Assembly (NCBI GenBank): GCA_002384935.1
Contig: DGCD01000010.1
Coordinates: 62,001 to 126,000 of the forward strand
Direction: 5' to 3'
DNA from: Pusillimonas sp. UBA3987
GTDB taxonomy: Bacteria > Pseudomonadota > Gammaproteobacteria > Burkholderiales > Burkholderiaceae_B
DNA: 64,000 nt
Shown: in pieces, positions 49,082 through 57,239 of the stretch
How positions within the stretch are numbered: the stretch's first letter is position 1
How the letters are laid out: every line of letters starts with the position of its first letter
Notes under the pieces: generated by a model
What the model was told of the DNA's origin: nothing
Database searches by the model: none
The model's input: the letters and a program-made list of their open reading frames with translations, nothing else
Translations under genes and position numbers: made by a program

Positions 49082-50041
49082 ATGCACATACTATTCATTA
49101 TTGACCCCTTGCCCTCGCTGAAGGCCTATAAAGATTCTTCGGTTGCCATGATGCGTGCCTTGTGCAAACGCGGCCACGCAATCAGTGTGGCCTTGCAAGG
49201 CGATTTGTACATTGATGAAGGTAAGGTCAAGGTCGTTGGGCAAGCGATTGATCTGGCTCAGTCTGCCGACCTGCATGAGCAGGGCTGGTGGGAAACGCTT
49301 GGTGATCCGCTTGAGACTGCGTTGTCGCACTATGACGCAGTTGTAATGCGCAAAGATCCCCCGTTCGACATGGAGTATGTGTACGCCACTCATTTACTCG
49401 ATTTTGCGCAGGCACAAGGTGCCCGCGTGTTCAATGCGGGTGAGGCGATTCGGAATCATCCCGAGAAGCTTGCCATTACCGAATTCGCAGAATTTACTTC
49501 TCCAACGCTGGTCAGTCGAAACATGGCGCGGTTACGCGCATTTCATGCCCGGTATCAAGAAGTGATTTTCAAACCCCTCGACGGCATGGGTGGAACAGGT
49601 ATTTTTCATGTTCGCGCCGACGGGGCGAATCTTGGCGCGATCCTGGAAACACTGACTGATAACGGCACCCGTACAATCATGGCTCAGCGTTATATCCCCG
49701 AAATAAAGCAGGGCGATAAACGCATTTTGCTGATTAACGGCGAACCTGTGCCTTACGCGTTGGCGCGTATTCCGCAAGCAGGCGAAACCAGGGGTAACCT
49801 GGCCGCAGGCGGTCGGGGCGTGGCACAACCACTAACCGAACAAGACCGCCATATTGCTGAATCAATCGGACCAAAAGTGCGTGAACGAGGGCTTCTGTTG
49901 GTGGGTTTGGACGTAATCGGCAACTATCTTACTGAAGTGAACGTCACCAGTCCTACGTGTTTTGTGGAAATTACCGAGCAAACTGATTTTGACGTGGCCG
50001 ACTGTTTTGCTCAGGCGCTGGAGCAGGCGGTAAGGGGGTAA
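49082..50041 (+). CDS. gshB: Glutathione synthetase
   Basis: ATP-grasp ligase joining gamma-glutamylcysteine and glycine, 319 aa. The N-terminus MHILFIIDPLPSLKAYKDSS is highly typical. ATP-grasp features are FKPLDGMGGTGIF, AQRYIPEIKQGDKRI and VGLDVIGNYLTEVNVTSPT (metal ligands Asp and Asn). The EIIA gene follows two bases after its stop. gshB with a PTS-EIIA-HPr-EI run is a usual arrangement in betaproteobacteria; gshA is not in the window. Confidence 0.96.
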   Translation: MHILFIIDPLPSLKAYKDSSVAMMRALCKRGHAISVALQGDLYIDEGKVKVVGQAIDLAQSADLHEQGWWETLGDPLETALSHYDAVVMRKDPPFDMEYVYATHLLDFAQAQGARVFNAGEAIRNHPEKLAITEFAEFTSPTLVSRNMARLRAFHARYQEVIFKPLDGMGGTGIFHVRADGANLGAILETLTDNGTRTIMAQRYIPEIKQGDKRILLINGEPVPYALARIPQAGETRGNLAAGGRGVAQPLTEQDRHIAESIGPKVRERGLLLVGLDVIGNYLTEVNVTSPTCFVEITEQTDFDVADCFAQALEQAVRG

Positions 50042-50042
50042 C

Positions 50043-50438
50043 ATGGTGCAAGTTGTTCTGGTCATGCATCAGCCACTGGGGAGCGCTTTTGTGCATTGTG
50101 CCGGGCATGTCCTGGGTTGTGAGCCGGATATTGTACTTATGGATATTACGCCGGCCGACTTGCCGGAGGAAAAGGTAACTCAATTGCAGGCAACGCTTGC
50201 TCAAGCGCCGGCAACCTTGGTTTTGACAGATATTTTTGGTGCCACGCCCTTTAATATTGCGCGTAAGGCAGTTGAGTCGACGCAGGCGCAAGGCGGTCGG
50301 GTGGAGCTGGTAACCGGGACGAATTTGTGTATGATCATCAAGGCCCTTACCGGACCACGTGATAACCTTCAGCAATTGGTGGAGTTGGTGCGCGCAAGTG
50401 GCGCCAAGGGGATCGTAAGTGCCTGTTGCACGCCTTAA
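50043..50438 (+). CDS. PTS EIIA component, mannose/fructose (EIIA-Man) family
   Basis: A 131-aa EIIA-Man-like phosphocarrier. The phosphorylated histidine is His9 in VLVMHQPLG, and the family motif is VLTDIFGATPFNIAR. There is no attached EIIB domain and no EIIC/EIID permease genes in the window. It is therefore probably a regulatory phosphoacceptor at the end of an EI-HPr relay. It is coupled to gshB (2-base gap) and followed by ptsH and ptsI. Confidence 0.92.
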   Translation: MVQVVLVMHQPLGSAFVHCAGHVLGCEPDIVLMDITPADLPEEKVTQLQATLAQAPATLVLTDIFGATPFNIARKAVESTQAQGGRVELVTGTNLCMIIKALTGPRDNLQQLVELVRASGAKGIVSACCTP

Positions 50439-50494
50439 CGCCTTGGATGTTCCTGGGCGTGCTGCAGCCACTTCAAATACAACAAGAAATTAAT

Positions 50495-50767
50495 ATGCCT
50501 TCAATCGAAATTACTATTACCAACAAACTTGGTTTGCACGCCCGTGCTGCAGCCAAGCTTACGCAGTTGGCCTCTCGTTACACTGATACACAAATTTTTA
50601 TAGCGCGTGGTTCACAACGCGTTAACGCCAAGAGCATAATGGGCGTCATGATGCTGGCGGCAGGGCTGGGAGTCAACGTTACCGTTGACGCCGAGGGGCC
50701 TCAAGCTGAGGTGGCGCTCGAAGAAGTGCGTCAGCTGTTTAATGATAAATTTGGTGAAGCCGAGTAA
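50495..50767 (+). CDS. ptsH: Phosphocarrier protein HPr
   Basis: Small histidine phosphocarrier, 90 aa from the ATG at 50495; the upstream open frame overlaps the EIIA gene and is not part of it. The EI-dependent site is His15 in GLHARAAAKL. The Ser46-equivalent is Ser47 in NAKSIMGVMM, the site used by HPr kinase, which exists in many betaproteobacteria but is not in this window. It is followed by ptsI 50 bp later. Confidence 0.96.
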   Translation: MPSIEITITNKLGLHARAAAKLTQLASRYTDTQIFIARGSQRVNAKSIMGVMMLAAGLGVNVTVDAEGPQAEVALEEVRQLFNDKFGEAE

Positions 50768-50817
50768 TACGACTCATGACCGTCGCTGCGTCTGCCGTAC
50801 CTTACAGGTTTAGTTCC

Positions 50818-52530
50818 ATGCTTTGTCTTCGCGGGCAAGGTGTGGTGAAGGGTTATGCCATCGGGCGCGCCGCAGTCATGGGCGCAGCGGCCCTGGAGGT
50901 GGTTCACTATCGTATCCAGCCCGACGCGGTTGATGAAGAGTGTGCCAGATTGAAAGCGGCGCTGGCCCAGGCGCGCGATGAACTGCAGTATATGGTGGCG
51001 AATTTACCCGACGATGCGCCACGGGAAATGGGTGCGTTGCTTACCGTGCACAGTATGCTGCTTGATGATCGCATGTTGTCGGAGCAGGCCTGCAATCTCA
51101 TTATCGAGCGTCACTACAACGCCGAGTGGGCGTTGACGACACAGGGTCAAGCGCTGGGCGAGCAGTTCGCTGCCATGGAAGATGAGTATCTGCGTGAGCG
51201 CGGCACCGACATTCGCCAGGTCATCGAGCGGGTACTTCGGGTGTTGTCGGGTACGCCGGTGGCGTTGCCCCAGTTTGATTCAGGCTATTCCGGTGAGCTT
51301 ATTGTTGTGGCCCGGGATATTTCACCTGCCGATATGCTCCGCCTGCGCGGTGCCCGATTTGGCGCATTTCTAACCGATCTGGGCGGCCCCACTTCGCATA
51401 CGGCGATTGTTGCGCGCAGCATGAATGTGCCGGCTGTTGTCGGTATGGGCAATATCCGCGCGCTTGTTCGCGATGGTGACCTGCTTATTGTCGACGGCAT
51501 GAGTGGGGCGGTGCTGGTCAATCCACCCGATTTCGTGCTTCAGGAGTATCGTCGGCGCCAGGCTGTTTATGCCGACGACCGGGCAGAACTCGGTCGTTTG
51601 AAAGACGCCGAAGCCGTTACGCTTGATGGTGTTCAGGTTAAGCTGGAAGCCAATATCGAGCTGCCTGAAGAGGCCGAGCAGGCCTTGGCTGCCGGTGCCG
51701 ACGGTATTGGTTTGTTTCGTAGCGAGTTTCTGTTCATGGGTCGGCGTGACCTGCCGGGTGAAGAAGAGCAGTACGAAGCATACGCTACCGTGGTGAAAGC
51801 CATGCAAGGGCGTCCGGTTACGATCCGCACTTTGGATATTGGCGCTGATAAAACGCTCGATGGCGATGCGACCGTTGCAACCAACCCGGCCTTAGGCTTG
51901 CGCGCCATTCGTTATTGCCTGGCGCATCCGGAAATATTTCAAACACAGTTGCGCGCATTGTTGCGTGCATCGGCGCATGGAAAACTCAGAATTCTGGTTC
52001 CCATGATTGCCCATTTGCACGAGGTACGTGCGGTGCGGCAAGCCATTGCCGAGGCCTGCCAGAATCTGGAATCGCGAGACCTTTTCTTCGACCGAAATAT
52101 TGAAGTGGGGGCAATGGTGGAAATTCCTGCCATCGCCATTGCCATCGAACCGTTTGTCGAGCAGTTGGACTTCCTGTCGATCGGGACCAATGATCTGATT
52201 CAATATACGTTGGCTATCGACCGCGGCGACAACGATGTTGCTGATCTTTACGACCCCATGCATCCGGCGGTTTTGCGGTTGATTTCCCACACAATCAATG
52301 CGGCGCAGCGTTATGGGAAATCGGTAGCGGTTTGCGGCGAAATGGCGGGCGACGCCCAGGTAACGCGTATGTTGCTTGGTTTGGGTCTACGCGAATTTTC
52401 CATGCACCCTCAACAATTGCTCGACGTAAAAAAAGAAGTGCGTCAGTCACACACTAACGCACTTCGGGTTAAGGTTGCGTCGGCCCTGAACCGGGCCGAG
52501 CGCATTAATCTGGATGATCTGGCAGGTTAA
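50818..52530 (+). CDS. ptsI: PTS enzyme I
   Basis: PEP-protein phosphotransferase that phosphorylates HPr. A start at 50818 gives 570 aa beginning MLCLRGQGVVKGYAIGRA, which lines up with other EI proteins; an in-frame ATG at 50776 would add 14 unusual residues. The active histidine is His194 in GGPTSHTAIVA. PEP-binding features include GLFRSEFLFMGR and FLSIGTNDLIQYTLAIDR, and the catalytic cysteine is in VAVCGEMAGD. Its stop overlaps the convergent amtB stop (TTAA). Confidence 0.95.
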   Translation: MLCLRGQGVVKGYAIGRAAVMGAAALEVVHYRIQPDAVDEECARLKAALAQARDELQYMVANLPDDAPREMGALLTVHSMLLDDRMLSEQACNLIIERHYNAEWALTTQGQALGEQFAAMEDEYLRERGTDIRQVIERVLRVLSGTPVALPQFDSGYSGELIVVARDISPADMLRLRGARFGAFLTDLGGPTSHTAIVARSMNVPAVVGMGNIRALVRDGDLLIVDGMSGAVLVNPPDFVLQEYRRRQAVYADDRAELGRLKDAEAVTLDGVQVKLEANIELPEEAEQALAAGADGIGLFRSEFLFMGRRDLPGEEEQYEAYATVVKAMQGRPVTIRTLDIGADKTLDGDATVATNPALGLRAIRYCLAHPEIFQTQLRALLRASAHGKLRILVPMIAHLHEVRAVRQAIAEACQNLESRDLFFDRNIEVGAMVEIPAIAIAIEPFVEQLDFLSIGTNDLIQYTLAIDRGDNDVADLYDPMHPAVLRLISHTINAAQRYGKSVAVCGEMAGDAQVTRMLLGLGLREFSMHPQQLLDVKKEVRQSHTNALRVKVASALNRAERINLDDLAG

Positions 52531-53753
52531 CGCTGATAAGCCGTTTCCCCGTGGGTGCTGATATCCAGACCTTCACGTTCTTCCTCGTTGCTGACGCGCA
52601 GTCCGCAAAGCTTGTCTGCAATGAAGTAGGCAACCCATGACACAACCCCGGTCCAGACAATGGTAATCAGGACGCCCTCAACCTGAATCCACAACTGCGG
52701 GAAAATTTCGGCGGCACTTGCCAGGCCTGGTCCACCCAGTATTTGAGCGTTGAAGGCGCCGGTCAGGATTGCACCAATGATACCGGCCACGCCATGGATA
52801 CCAAATACGTCGAGTGAGTCGTCGGCTTTAAGCATGCGTTTCAAGCCATTTACACCCCAAACGCAAACGATACCGGACACAACGCCAATGATGAGTGCCC
52901 CGAATGGGCCGACCAGACCGGCTGCGGGTGTCACGCCGACCAGGCCGGCAATAGCGCCAGAAACAGCACCCAGCAGGGATGGTTTGCCTTTGACGCACCA
53001 TTCTGTAAACAGCCAGGCCATGACAGCAGCGGCGGTTGCAATAAGTGTATTGAAGAATGCCAGGGCAGCGGTTTCATTGGCGCCCAGCGCTGAACCCGCG
53101 TTAAAGCCGAACCAGCCTACCCACAGCAGTGACGCACCAATCATGGTCATAGGCAGGTTGTGAGGAGGCATGGCTTCACGGCCGTAACCGAGGCGTGGTC
53201 CCAGGTAATAGGCACCGACAAGCCCGGCCACACCGGCATTAATATGTACAACCGTGCCACCTGCAAAATCCAGCGCGCCGCGCTCGAACAGGAAGCCGCC
53301 GGGAGCCCATACCATGTGTGCAATGGGCAGGTAGGCAAAGGTCACCCATATCAGCGTGAACACCAACACCGCTGAAAAGCGGACGCGCTCGGCAAAACCG
53401 CCCACAATCAGTGCGCAGGTAATCCCGGCAAAAGTTGCCTGAAAAGCGGCAAAACTGATTTCCGGAATACTACCGGACAGCGCATATTCGCCGGTAGCGA
53501 AGTTGGCGATACCGCTCAGGAATACGCGGGAGAAGTCACCGAAAAATGCATTGTTGTCTGTAAAGGCCAATGAGTAGCCGTAAACAAACCACACGACGAT
53601 CGCTAATGAAAAAGTGCACAAGACTTGTGCCAGGACAGACAAAACATTTTTGGATCGAACCAGGCCACCGTAAAATAAGGCAAGGCCCGGAACAACCATC
53701 ATCAAGACAAGCAGGGTGGATACGGTCACCCAAACAAAATCAGCTGCATTCAT
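52527..53753 (-). CDS. amtB: Ammonium transporter AmtB
   Basis: Trimeric inner-membrane ammonium channel, 408 aa from the ATG at 53753. It begins directly with the first helix (FVWVTVSTLLVLMMVVPGLA), so lacks the long cleaved signal peptide of some homologues. About 11 helices follow, with AGGTVVHINAGVAGLVGAYY and DVFGIHGVAGIIGAIL carrying the twin pore histidines. glnK is 11 bp upstream, in the usual glnK-amtB operon behind a sigma-54 promoter. GlnK blocks the pore when nitrogen is plentiful. Confidence 0.96.
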   Translation of the reverse strand: MNAADFVWVTVSTLLVLMMVVPGLALFYGGLVRSKNVLSVLAQVLCTFSLAIVVWFVYGYSLAFTDNNAFFGDFSRVFLSGIANFATGEYALSGSIPEISFAAFQATFAGITCALIVGGFAERVRFSAVLVFTLIWVTFAYLPIAHMVWAPGGFLFERGALDFAGGTVVHINAGVAGLVGAYYLGPRLGYGREAMPPHNLPMTMIGASLLWVGWFGFNAGSALGANETAALAFFNTLIATAAAVMAWLFTEWCVKGKPSLLGAVSGAIAGLVGVTPAAGLVGPFGALIIGVVSGIVCVWGVNGLKRMLKADDSLDVFGIHGVAGIIGAILTGAFNAQILGGPGLASAAEIFPQLWIQVEGVLITIVWTGVVSWVAYFIADKLCGLRVSNEEEREGLDISTHGETAYQR

Positions 53754-53764
53754 TTTTTTGGCTC

Positions 53765-54103
53765 CTAGATAGCGGCATCGCCGGTTTCGCTGGTACGGAT
53801 ACGAATGACTTGCTCGATCGGCGTAACGAAAATCTTGCCGTCGCCTATTTTTCCTGTATGTGCCGCCTGGCAAAGGGCTTCGATGGCCTGCTCGACCAAC
53901 GCGTCGGTGACGGCCAGTTCGATTCTGAGTTTTGGTAGAAAGTCGACGGTGTACTCCGCCCCGCGGTAAAGCTCTGTATGGCCTTTTTGCCGGCCGAAAC
54001 CTTTTACTTCACTTACGGTCATGCCTTGGATGCCCACGCCGGCGAGTGCTTCACGCACTTCATCCAGCTTGAACGGTTTGATGATTGCAGTAACTAGCTT
54101 CAT
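53765..54103 (-). CDS. glnK: PII signal protein GlnK
   Basis: Nitrogen-sensing PII protein, 112 aa from the ATG at 54103 (MKLVTAIIKPFKLDEVREAL). The uridylylated Tyr51 of the T-loop is in ELYRGAEYTVDF, and the B- and C-loop sequences TGKIGDGKIFV and RIRTSETGDAAI are conserved. It precedes amtB by 11 bp, which makes it the GlnK rather than the GlnB paralogue. A sigma-54 promoter lies about 40 bp upstream of the start. Confidence 0.96.
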   Translation of the reverse strand: MKLVTAIIKPFKLDEVREALAGVGIQGMTVSEVKGFGRQKGHTELYRGAEYTVDFLPKLRIELAVTDALVEQAIEALCQAAHTGKIGDGKIFVTPIEQVIRIRTSETGDAAI

Positions 54104-54140
54104 GGTGTTTTTCCTTTTAGAGGACAATCACACATCATCA

Positions 54141-54156
54141 AGCAATAACCATGCCA
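54141..54156 (-). promoter_or_regulatory. Sigma-54 promoter of glnK-amtB
   Basis: Minus-strand TGGCATGGTTATTGCT matches the sigma-54 consensus TGGCAC-N5-TTGCW at all but one specified base, with GG and GC correctly 10 bases apart. It would start transcription about 28 bases before glnK. Fits nitrogen control by RpoN. Confidence 0.82.
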
Positions 54157-54204
54157 GGTTTTTAAGTTGCCTTGGTTTGTTGTTCGGCGCGCCTTATATG
54201 ATCT

Positions 54205-54274
54205 TGCACCATATTGATAAGGGCGGTGCCCCAGGTTTGCACCGACTTGGAGCGAACCGGTTTTTTTTGGTGCG
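54205..54274 (-). promoter_or_regulatory. Cluster of NtrC-like half-sites upstream of glnK
   Basis: TGCACC occurs at 54205 and 54238, with inverted partners GGTGCC (54225), GGAGCG (54249) and GGTGCG (54269). The pair TGCACC-gactt-GGAGCG (54238-54254) has the 5-bp spacing of NtrC sites (TGCACC-N5-GGTGCA) and matches 10 of 12 bases. It is 80-110 bp upstream of the sigma-54 promoter, a proper enhancer distance. NtrC binding is inferred. Confidence 0.55.
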
Positions 54275-54282
54275 AACGGGTG

Positions 54283-54573
54283 GTCCTTTTCCTGAATGCG
54301 CAAATAAAAAGTAACCGAAGATGAATGGGACGCAGGATTTGTGTCTGTTTATTGCTTTTCTATTTGCCGTTGATTAAGCCATAGACGCCGATTCATGCGG
54401 CTTGCGGCGTATTGTGAACGCTGCGCGACCGTTTTATGTGTAATCAGGGTTTACACTAATTGAGCCTGTGAGGCTTTTGACTCGTTAGACTTGTAACTGC
54501 GAACTCATCAGATGAGTTGAGGTTGGAAGGCTCATCAGGCGAGTGGGTTAAACAGAAGTAGGGAGGTAATACC
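54283..54573. other. Non-coding stretch before the small lipoprotein genes
   Basis: No convincing gene on either strand. It is AT-richer than its neighbours. It contains the odd palindrome AACTCATC-a-GATGAGTT (54502-54518) and a near-copy of its left arm, CTCATCAGGCGAG, about 30 bases later; these are the only clear structures. It probably carries the promoter of the lipoprotein gene at 54574, which I could not place with confidence. Confidence 0.5.
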
Positions 54574-54795
54574 ATGAAGACGCAATATAAATCATTTGCT
54601 GCGGCATTCTTGTTGATTTCCGCAACCGCTTTAGGCGCCTGCTCCAATGAGGATGAAATGGCTGGACCTCCGCCCGGAGGTGGTGGAGCCATGAGTCAAC
54701 CCGACGGAGCTGCAACACCTGCGCCGTCACCCGCACCTGCACCCGCACCTGCACCTCAGGAAGGCCAATCCTCGTCAGGTGGCAACAGCTATTGA
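54574..54795 (+). CDS. Small proline-rich lipoprotein
   Basis: A 73-aa lipoprotein preceded by a strong ribosome binding site (GGGAGG). Signal peptide with lipobox LGAC (Cys23), then an acidic start (SNEDEM), a Gly/Pro segment and a Pro-Ala repeat run (APSPAPAPAPAP), ending Ser/Gly-rich. This is a flexible, low-complexity surface tether rather than a folded domain. Its first 28 residues resemble those of the next gene (both MKT...AC-SNE), suggesting duplication. Function unknown. Confidence 0.7.
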   Translation: MKTQYKSFAAAFLLISATALGACSNEDEMAGPPPGGGGAMSQPDGAATPAPSPAPAPAPAPQEGQSSSGGNSY

Positions 54796-54852
54796 TATTA
54801 GTGTTTTCCATTTTTGCGGCGTTAAACCCGTTAATAACAACAAGGAGTTTTT

Positions 54853-55263
54853 ATGAAGACGTATAAAACCCGATATGCTGCGTTAGCGTTAGTGGCTTCA
54901 GTGTCTGTGCTGGCGGCATGTTCGAATGAAGAAGACACCACTGCGCCAGCGGTATCTTCCTCTGGCAGCACAATGGAGTCGACTCCAATGACGTCGCCTA
55001 CACCAACCCAGCCACAAGCTGAGTCGGCGCCGCCTGCTCAAATGGGTTCCTCTTCTGAAATGGACAACGATACCGAATCGACCCAGGACGAGATTGCCGA
55101 CAAGGCTGCAGAGGTTCGTGACGACGCAGTGGATGCCGCAAATCGTGCCGGTGAAGCGATCAAAGAGGGTGCCCGCGACGCAAATGAAGCGATTCAGGAC
55201 ACACTGGATGAAGGCAAGCCGCCTGAAAATTCCCCTGAGGCTGAGCAGCAGGCAGGACAGTAA
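54853..55263 (+). CDS. Lipoprotein with acidic amphipathic-helix tail
   Basis: A 136-aa lipoprotein with lipobox LAAC (Cys23) and AAGGAG upstream of the ATG. After the lipidated cysteine comes a Ser/Thr/Pro-rich linker to about residue 75, then a helical stretch with an 11-residue-like period (DKAAEVRDDAVDAANRAGEA) rich in Ala, Asp and Glu, like LEA or apolipoprotein-type helices. It ends with a Pro/Glu-rich tail. It resembles the preceding small lipoprotein at its N-terminus and lies 57 bp after it. A terminator follows. Function unknown. Confidence 0.75.
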   Translation: MKTYKTRYAALALVASVSVLAACSNEEDTTAPAVSSSGSTMESTPMTSPTPTQPQAESAPPAQMGSSSEMDNDTESTQDEIADKAAEVRDDAVDAANRAGEAIKEGARDANEAIQDTLDEGKPPENSPEAEQQAGQ

Positions 55264-55292
55264 TCGGGTTAGTACTTGGTAATACCAGATCA

Positions 55293-55316
55293 AGGGCGCC
55301 AATCGGCGCTCTTTTT
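55293..55316 (+). terminator. Terminator after the lipoprotein pair
   Basis: AGGGCGCC (55293-55300) pairs with GGCGCTCT (55305-55312, one G-T), four-base loop, followed by a T-run that begins within the right arm (TCTTTTTC). It is 30 bases after the second lipoprotein gene. Confidence 0.75.
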
Positions 55317-55353
55317 CATTACACTGACGGGATATCAATATCAGGAGAGGATA

Positions 55354-55596
55354 ATGACCAAGCGTAGCGACTGGATGGAAGATCTGCAGAAGAACATGTC
55401 TGACTTAATCAAAAATAGTCCTGCCGCTGATATCGAGCGCAATGTGCGTGCCATGATGACGCAAACGTTTTCGCGCCTGGATCTGGTGACACGAGAAGAG
55501 TTCGATACTCAGGCAGCAGTTCTTGAGCGCGCTTTAGTTCGTCTGGGCGAGTTGGAGGCCCGTGTTCGCGAACTTGAGCAAGAACAAGGCTCGTAG
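55354..55596 (+). CDS. ubiK: Ubiquinone biosynthesis accessory factor UbiK
   Basis: An 80-aa coiled-coil protein of the UbiK/YqiC (BMFP) family, from the ATG at 55354 with AGGAGAGG upstream. The N-terminal half (DWMEDLQKNMSDLIKN) is an amphipathic membrane-associating helix. The C-terminal half, TREEFDTQAAVLERALVRLG, then ELEARVRELEQEQ, forms a trimeric coiled coil. With UbiJ it helps ubiquinone synthesis in aerobic conditions. It is followed by yifB in the same direction, an order common in proteobacteria (glnK-amtB-ubiK-yifB region). Confidence 0.9.
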   Translation: MTKRSDWMEDLQKNMSDLIKNSPAADIERNVRAMMTQTFSRLDLVTREEFDTQAAVLERALVRLGELEARVRELEQEQGS

Positions 55597-55683
55597 TTCT
55601 GCGGTTGTTGTTTTTGTCTGCCTGACACGCTTTGTTTGGCGCGTGCAGCGCATACTCCCGCCATGGTTTTTCAGGGGAAGGGT

Positions 55684-57213
55684 ATGTCGCTGGCGATCGT
55701 TGAAAGTCGGGCCACGGTGGGTGTGGAGTCGGTAGCCGTTCGGGTGGAGGTTCATGTGGGCAGCGGTTTGCCCACTTTTTCAATTGTGGGGCTTCCCGAT
55801 ACGGGTGTCAGGGAAAGCCGGGAACGTGTTCGTGCGGCGATTGTCAGCAGCGGGTTCGACTTTCCCGCAGGGCGAATTACGGTTAATTTGGCGCCGGCCG
55901 ATTTGCCCAAGGCGGCATGCTGGTTCGATCTGCCTATTGCCCTGGGTATTTTGATGGCTTCGGGGCAAGTCGCAACCTCCAACGAGCTTGGCCACCCGGA
56001 CAAGCCGGTGGATATTAAAGGCTGGGTCTTTGTCGGCAACCTCTCTTTAACAGGCGAGGTGCCCCCTATTAATGATCCCCTGTCAGTTGCCTTGTCGATT
56101 GCGCGTCAGTACCCCGCAGCGTGTCTGGTTATGGGGGACGATAGTGCCAGGCTTGCTGCCGTTGTTCCCGATGTTCAGATTTACGGTGTGCATTCGCTGA
56201 GTCAGGTTGTTGCCTGTCTGGCGGGTGGGCAGCCGTGGGTTCCGGTTGCTTCGGCGGCTGCCCCCATCAACATGGGTTCAACGGTTGGTGTTGAGTGTCT
56301 TGCCGATGTCAGGGGGCAAACGTTTGCAAAAAGAGCATTGGAAGTGGCGGCGGCAGGCAGTCACAGTTTGCTGATGGTGGGCGCGCCGGGTACAGGTAAA
56401 AGCATGTTGGCCAGTCGCCTTCCTGGCTTGTTGCCTGAACTTTCGCGTTACCAGGTACTTGAGGTTGCCGCGCTGCGGGCACGCGATAAGGCCGGACTTT
56501 TTTTGAGTACCGTTGCGCCTTTTCGTGCGCCACATCATAGTACGTCTGTGCCGGCATTGATTGGCGGCGGCGCGGTACCGAGGCCCGGGGAGATCACGCG
56601 TGCTCATCATGGTGTACTGTTTCTTGATGAGTTGCCTGAGTTCGAGCGTCGCGTTATTGAGTCGCTTCGTGAACCTTTGGAAACGGCCCATGTCACTATA
56701 TCGCGGGCGCGCTATGCGGTGCGTTTTCCGGCCAGTTTTCAACTGGTGGCGGCCATGAATCCCTGCCCGTGCGGTTGGGCGGGGCATCCATCACATGTTT
56801 GTCGTTGCACGCCGGAACGGGTCGAGCAGTATCGTTCAAGATTGTCAGGTCCTTTTCTGGATCGTCTCGATTTGCAGATCAGTGTTGCTCCGGTGCCCAA
56901 GGGATGGCTTGACTTGCCCGAAGGGGAGACATCGGAGCAAGTCAAAGCACGCGTGGTCCAGGCTCGTGCCCGCCAATTGCAGCGCCAGGGTGTTGTGAAC
57001 GCAAAACTGCAGGCGAGTGAGCTGCTCAAATATGTCGATCTCAGCGGCGAGGCCTACGCCATGCTTTCGCAAGGCGCACAGCAGTGGGGATGGTCGGCAC
57101 GGGTCATGCATCGGCTAATGCGGGTTGCCCGCACTGTGGCTGATTTGGCTGGAAGCCAGCATGTCAATGGGTCGCACGTCGCCGAGGCAGTTCAGTTTCG
57201 TCAAGCTTGGTAG
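55684..57213 (+). CDS. yifB: YifB family Mg-chelatase-like AAA ATPase (ComM)
   Basis: A 509-aa AAA+ protein, the YifB/ComM family, in which ComM of Vibrio and Haemophilus is a helicase for branch migration in natural transformation. The start at 55684 has GGGGAAGGG upstream. The N-terminal ChlI domain has VEVHVGSGLPTFSIVGLPD. Walker A is GAPGTGKSM (about residue 233), Walker B is VLFLDELPEF, followed by a C4 zinc-like loop MNPCPCGWAGH...CRCTP and a C-terminal arginine-finger domain. Its stop codon overlaps the -35 of the rpmI promoter. Confidence 0.92.
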   Translation: MSLAIVESRATVGVESVAVRVEVHVGSGLPTFSIVGLPDTGVRESRERVRAAIVSSGFDFPAGRITVNLAPADLPKAACWFDLPIALGILMASGQVATSNELGHPDKPVDIKGWVFVGNLSLTGEVPPINDPLSVALSIARQYPAACLVMGDDSARLAAVVPDVQIYGVHSLSQVVACLAGGQPWVPVASAAAPINMGSTVGVECLADVRGQTFAKRALEVAAAGSHSLLMVGAPGTGKSMLASRLPGLLPELSRYQVLEVAALRARDKAGLFLSTVAPFRAPHHSTSVPALIGGGAVPRPGEITRAHHGVLFLDELPEFERRVIESLREPLETAHVTISRARYAVRFPASFQLVAAMNPCPCGWAGHPSHVCRCTPERVEQYRSRLSGPFLDRLDLQISVAPVPKGWLDLPEGETSEQVKARVVQARARQLQRQGVVNAKLQASELLKYVDLSGEAYAMLSQGAQQWGWSARVMHRLMRVARTVADLAGSQHVNGSHVAEAVQFRQAW

Positions 57214-57239
57214 ACGCAAGCTAAAAAACATTCTATAAT
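57211..57239 (+). promoter_or_regulatory. Promoter of rpmI-rplT
   Basis: TAGACG (57211-57216, four of six matches) and a perfect TATAAT (57234-57239) with 17-bp spacing. The -35 box includes the yifB stop codon. Transcription would start near 57246, leaving a leader of about 185 bases before rpmI. Confidence 0.72.

Noticed and set aside
54261..54268. T-run as a terminator
   Set aside because: It follows only a 3-bp GC palindrome and lies within the glnK upstream control region.
54361..54573. CRISPR-like repeats (ctcatcag copies)
   Set aside because: Only two imperfect short copies and no regular spacers; better seen as a hairpin and a chance partial copy.
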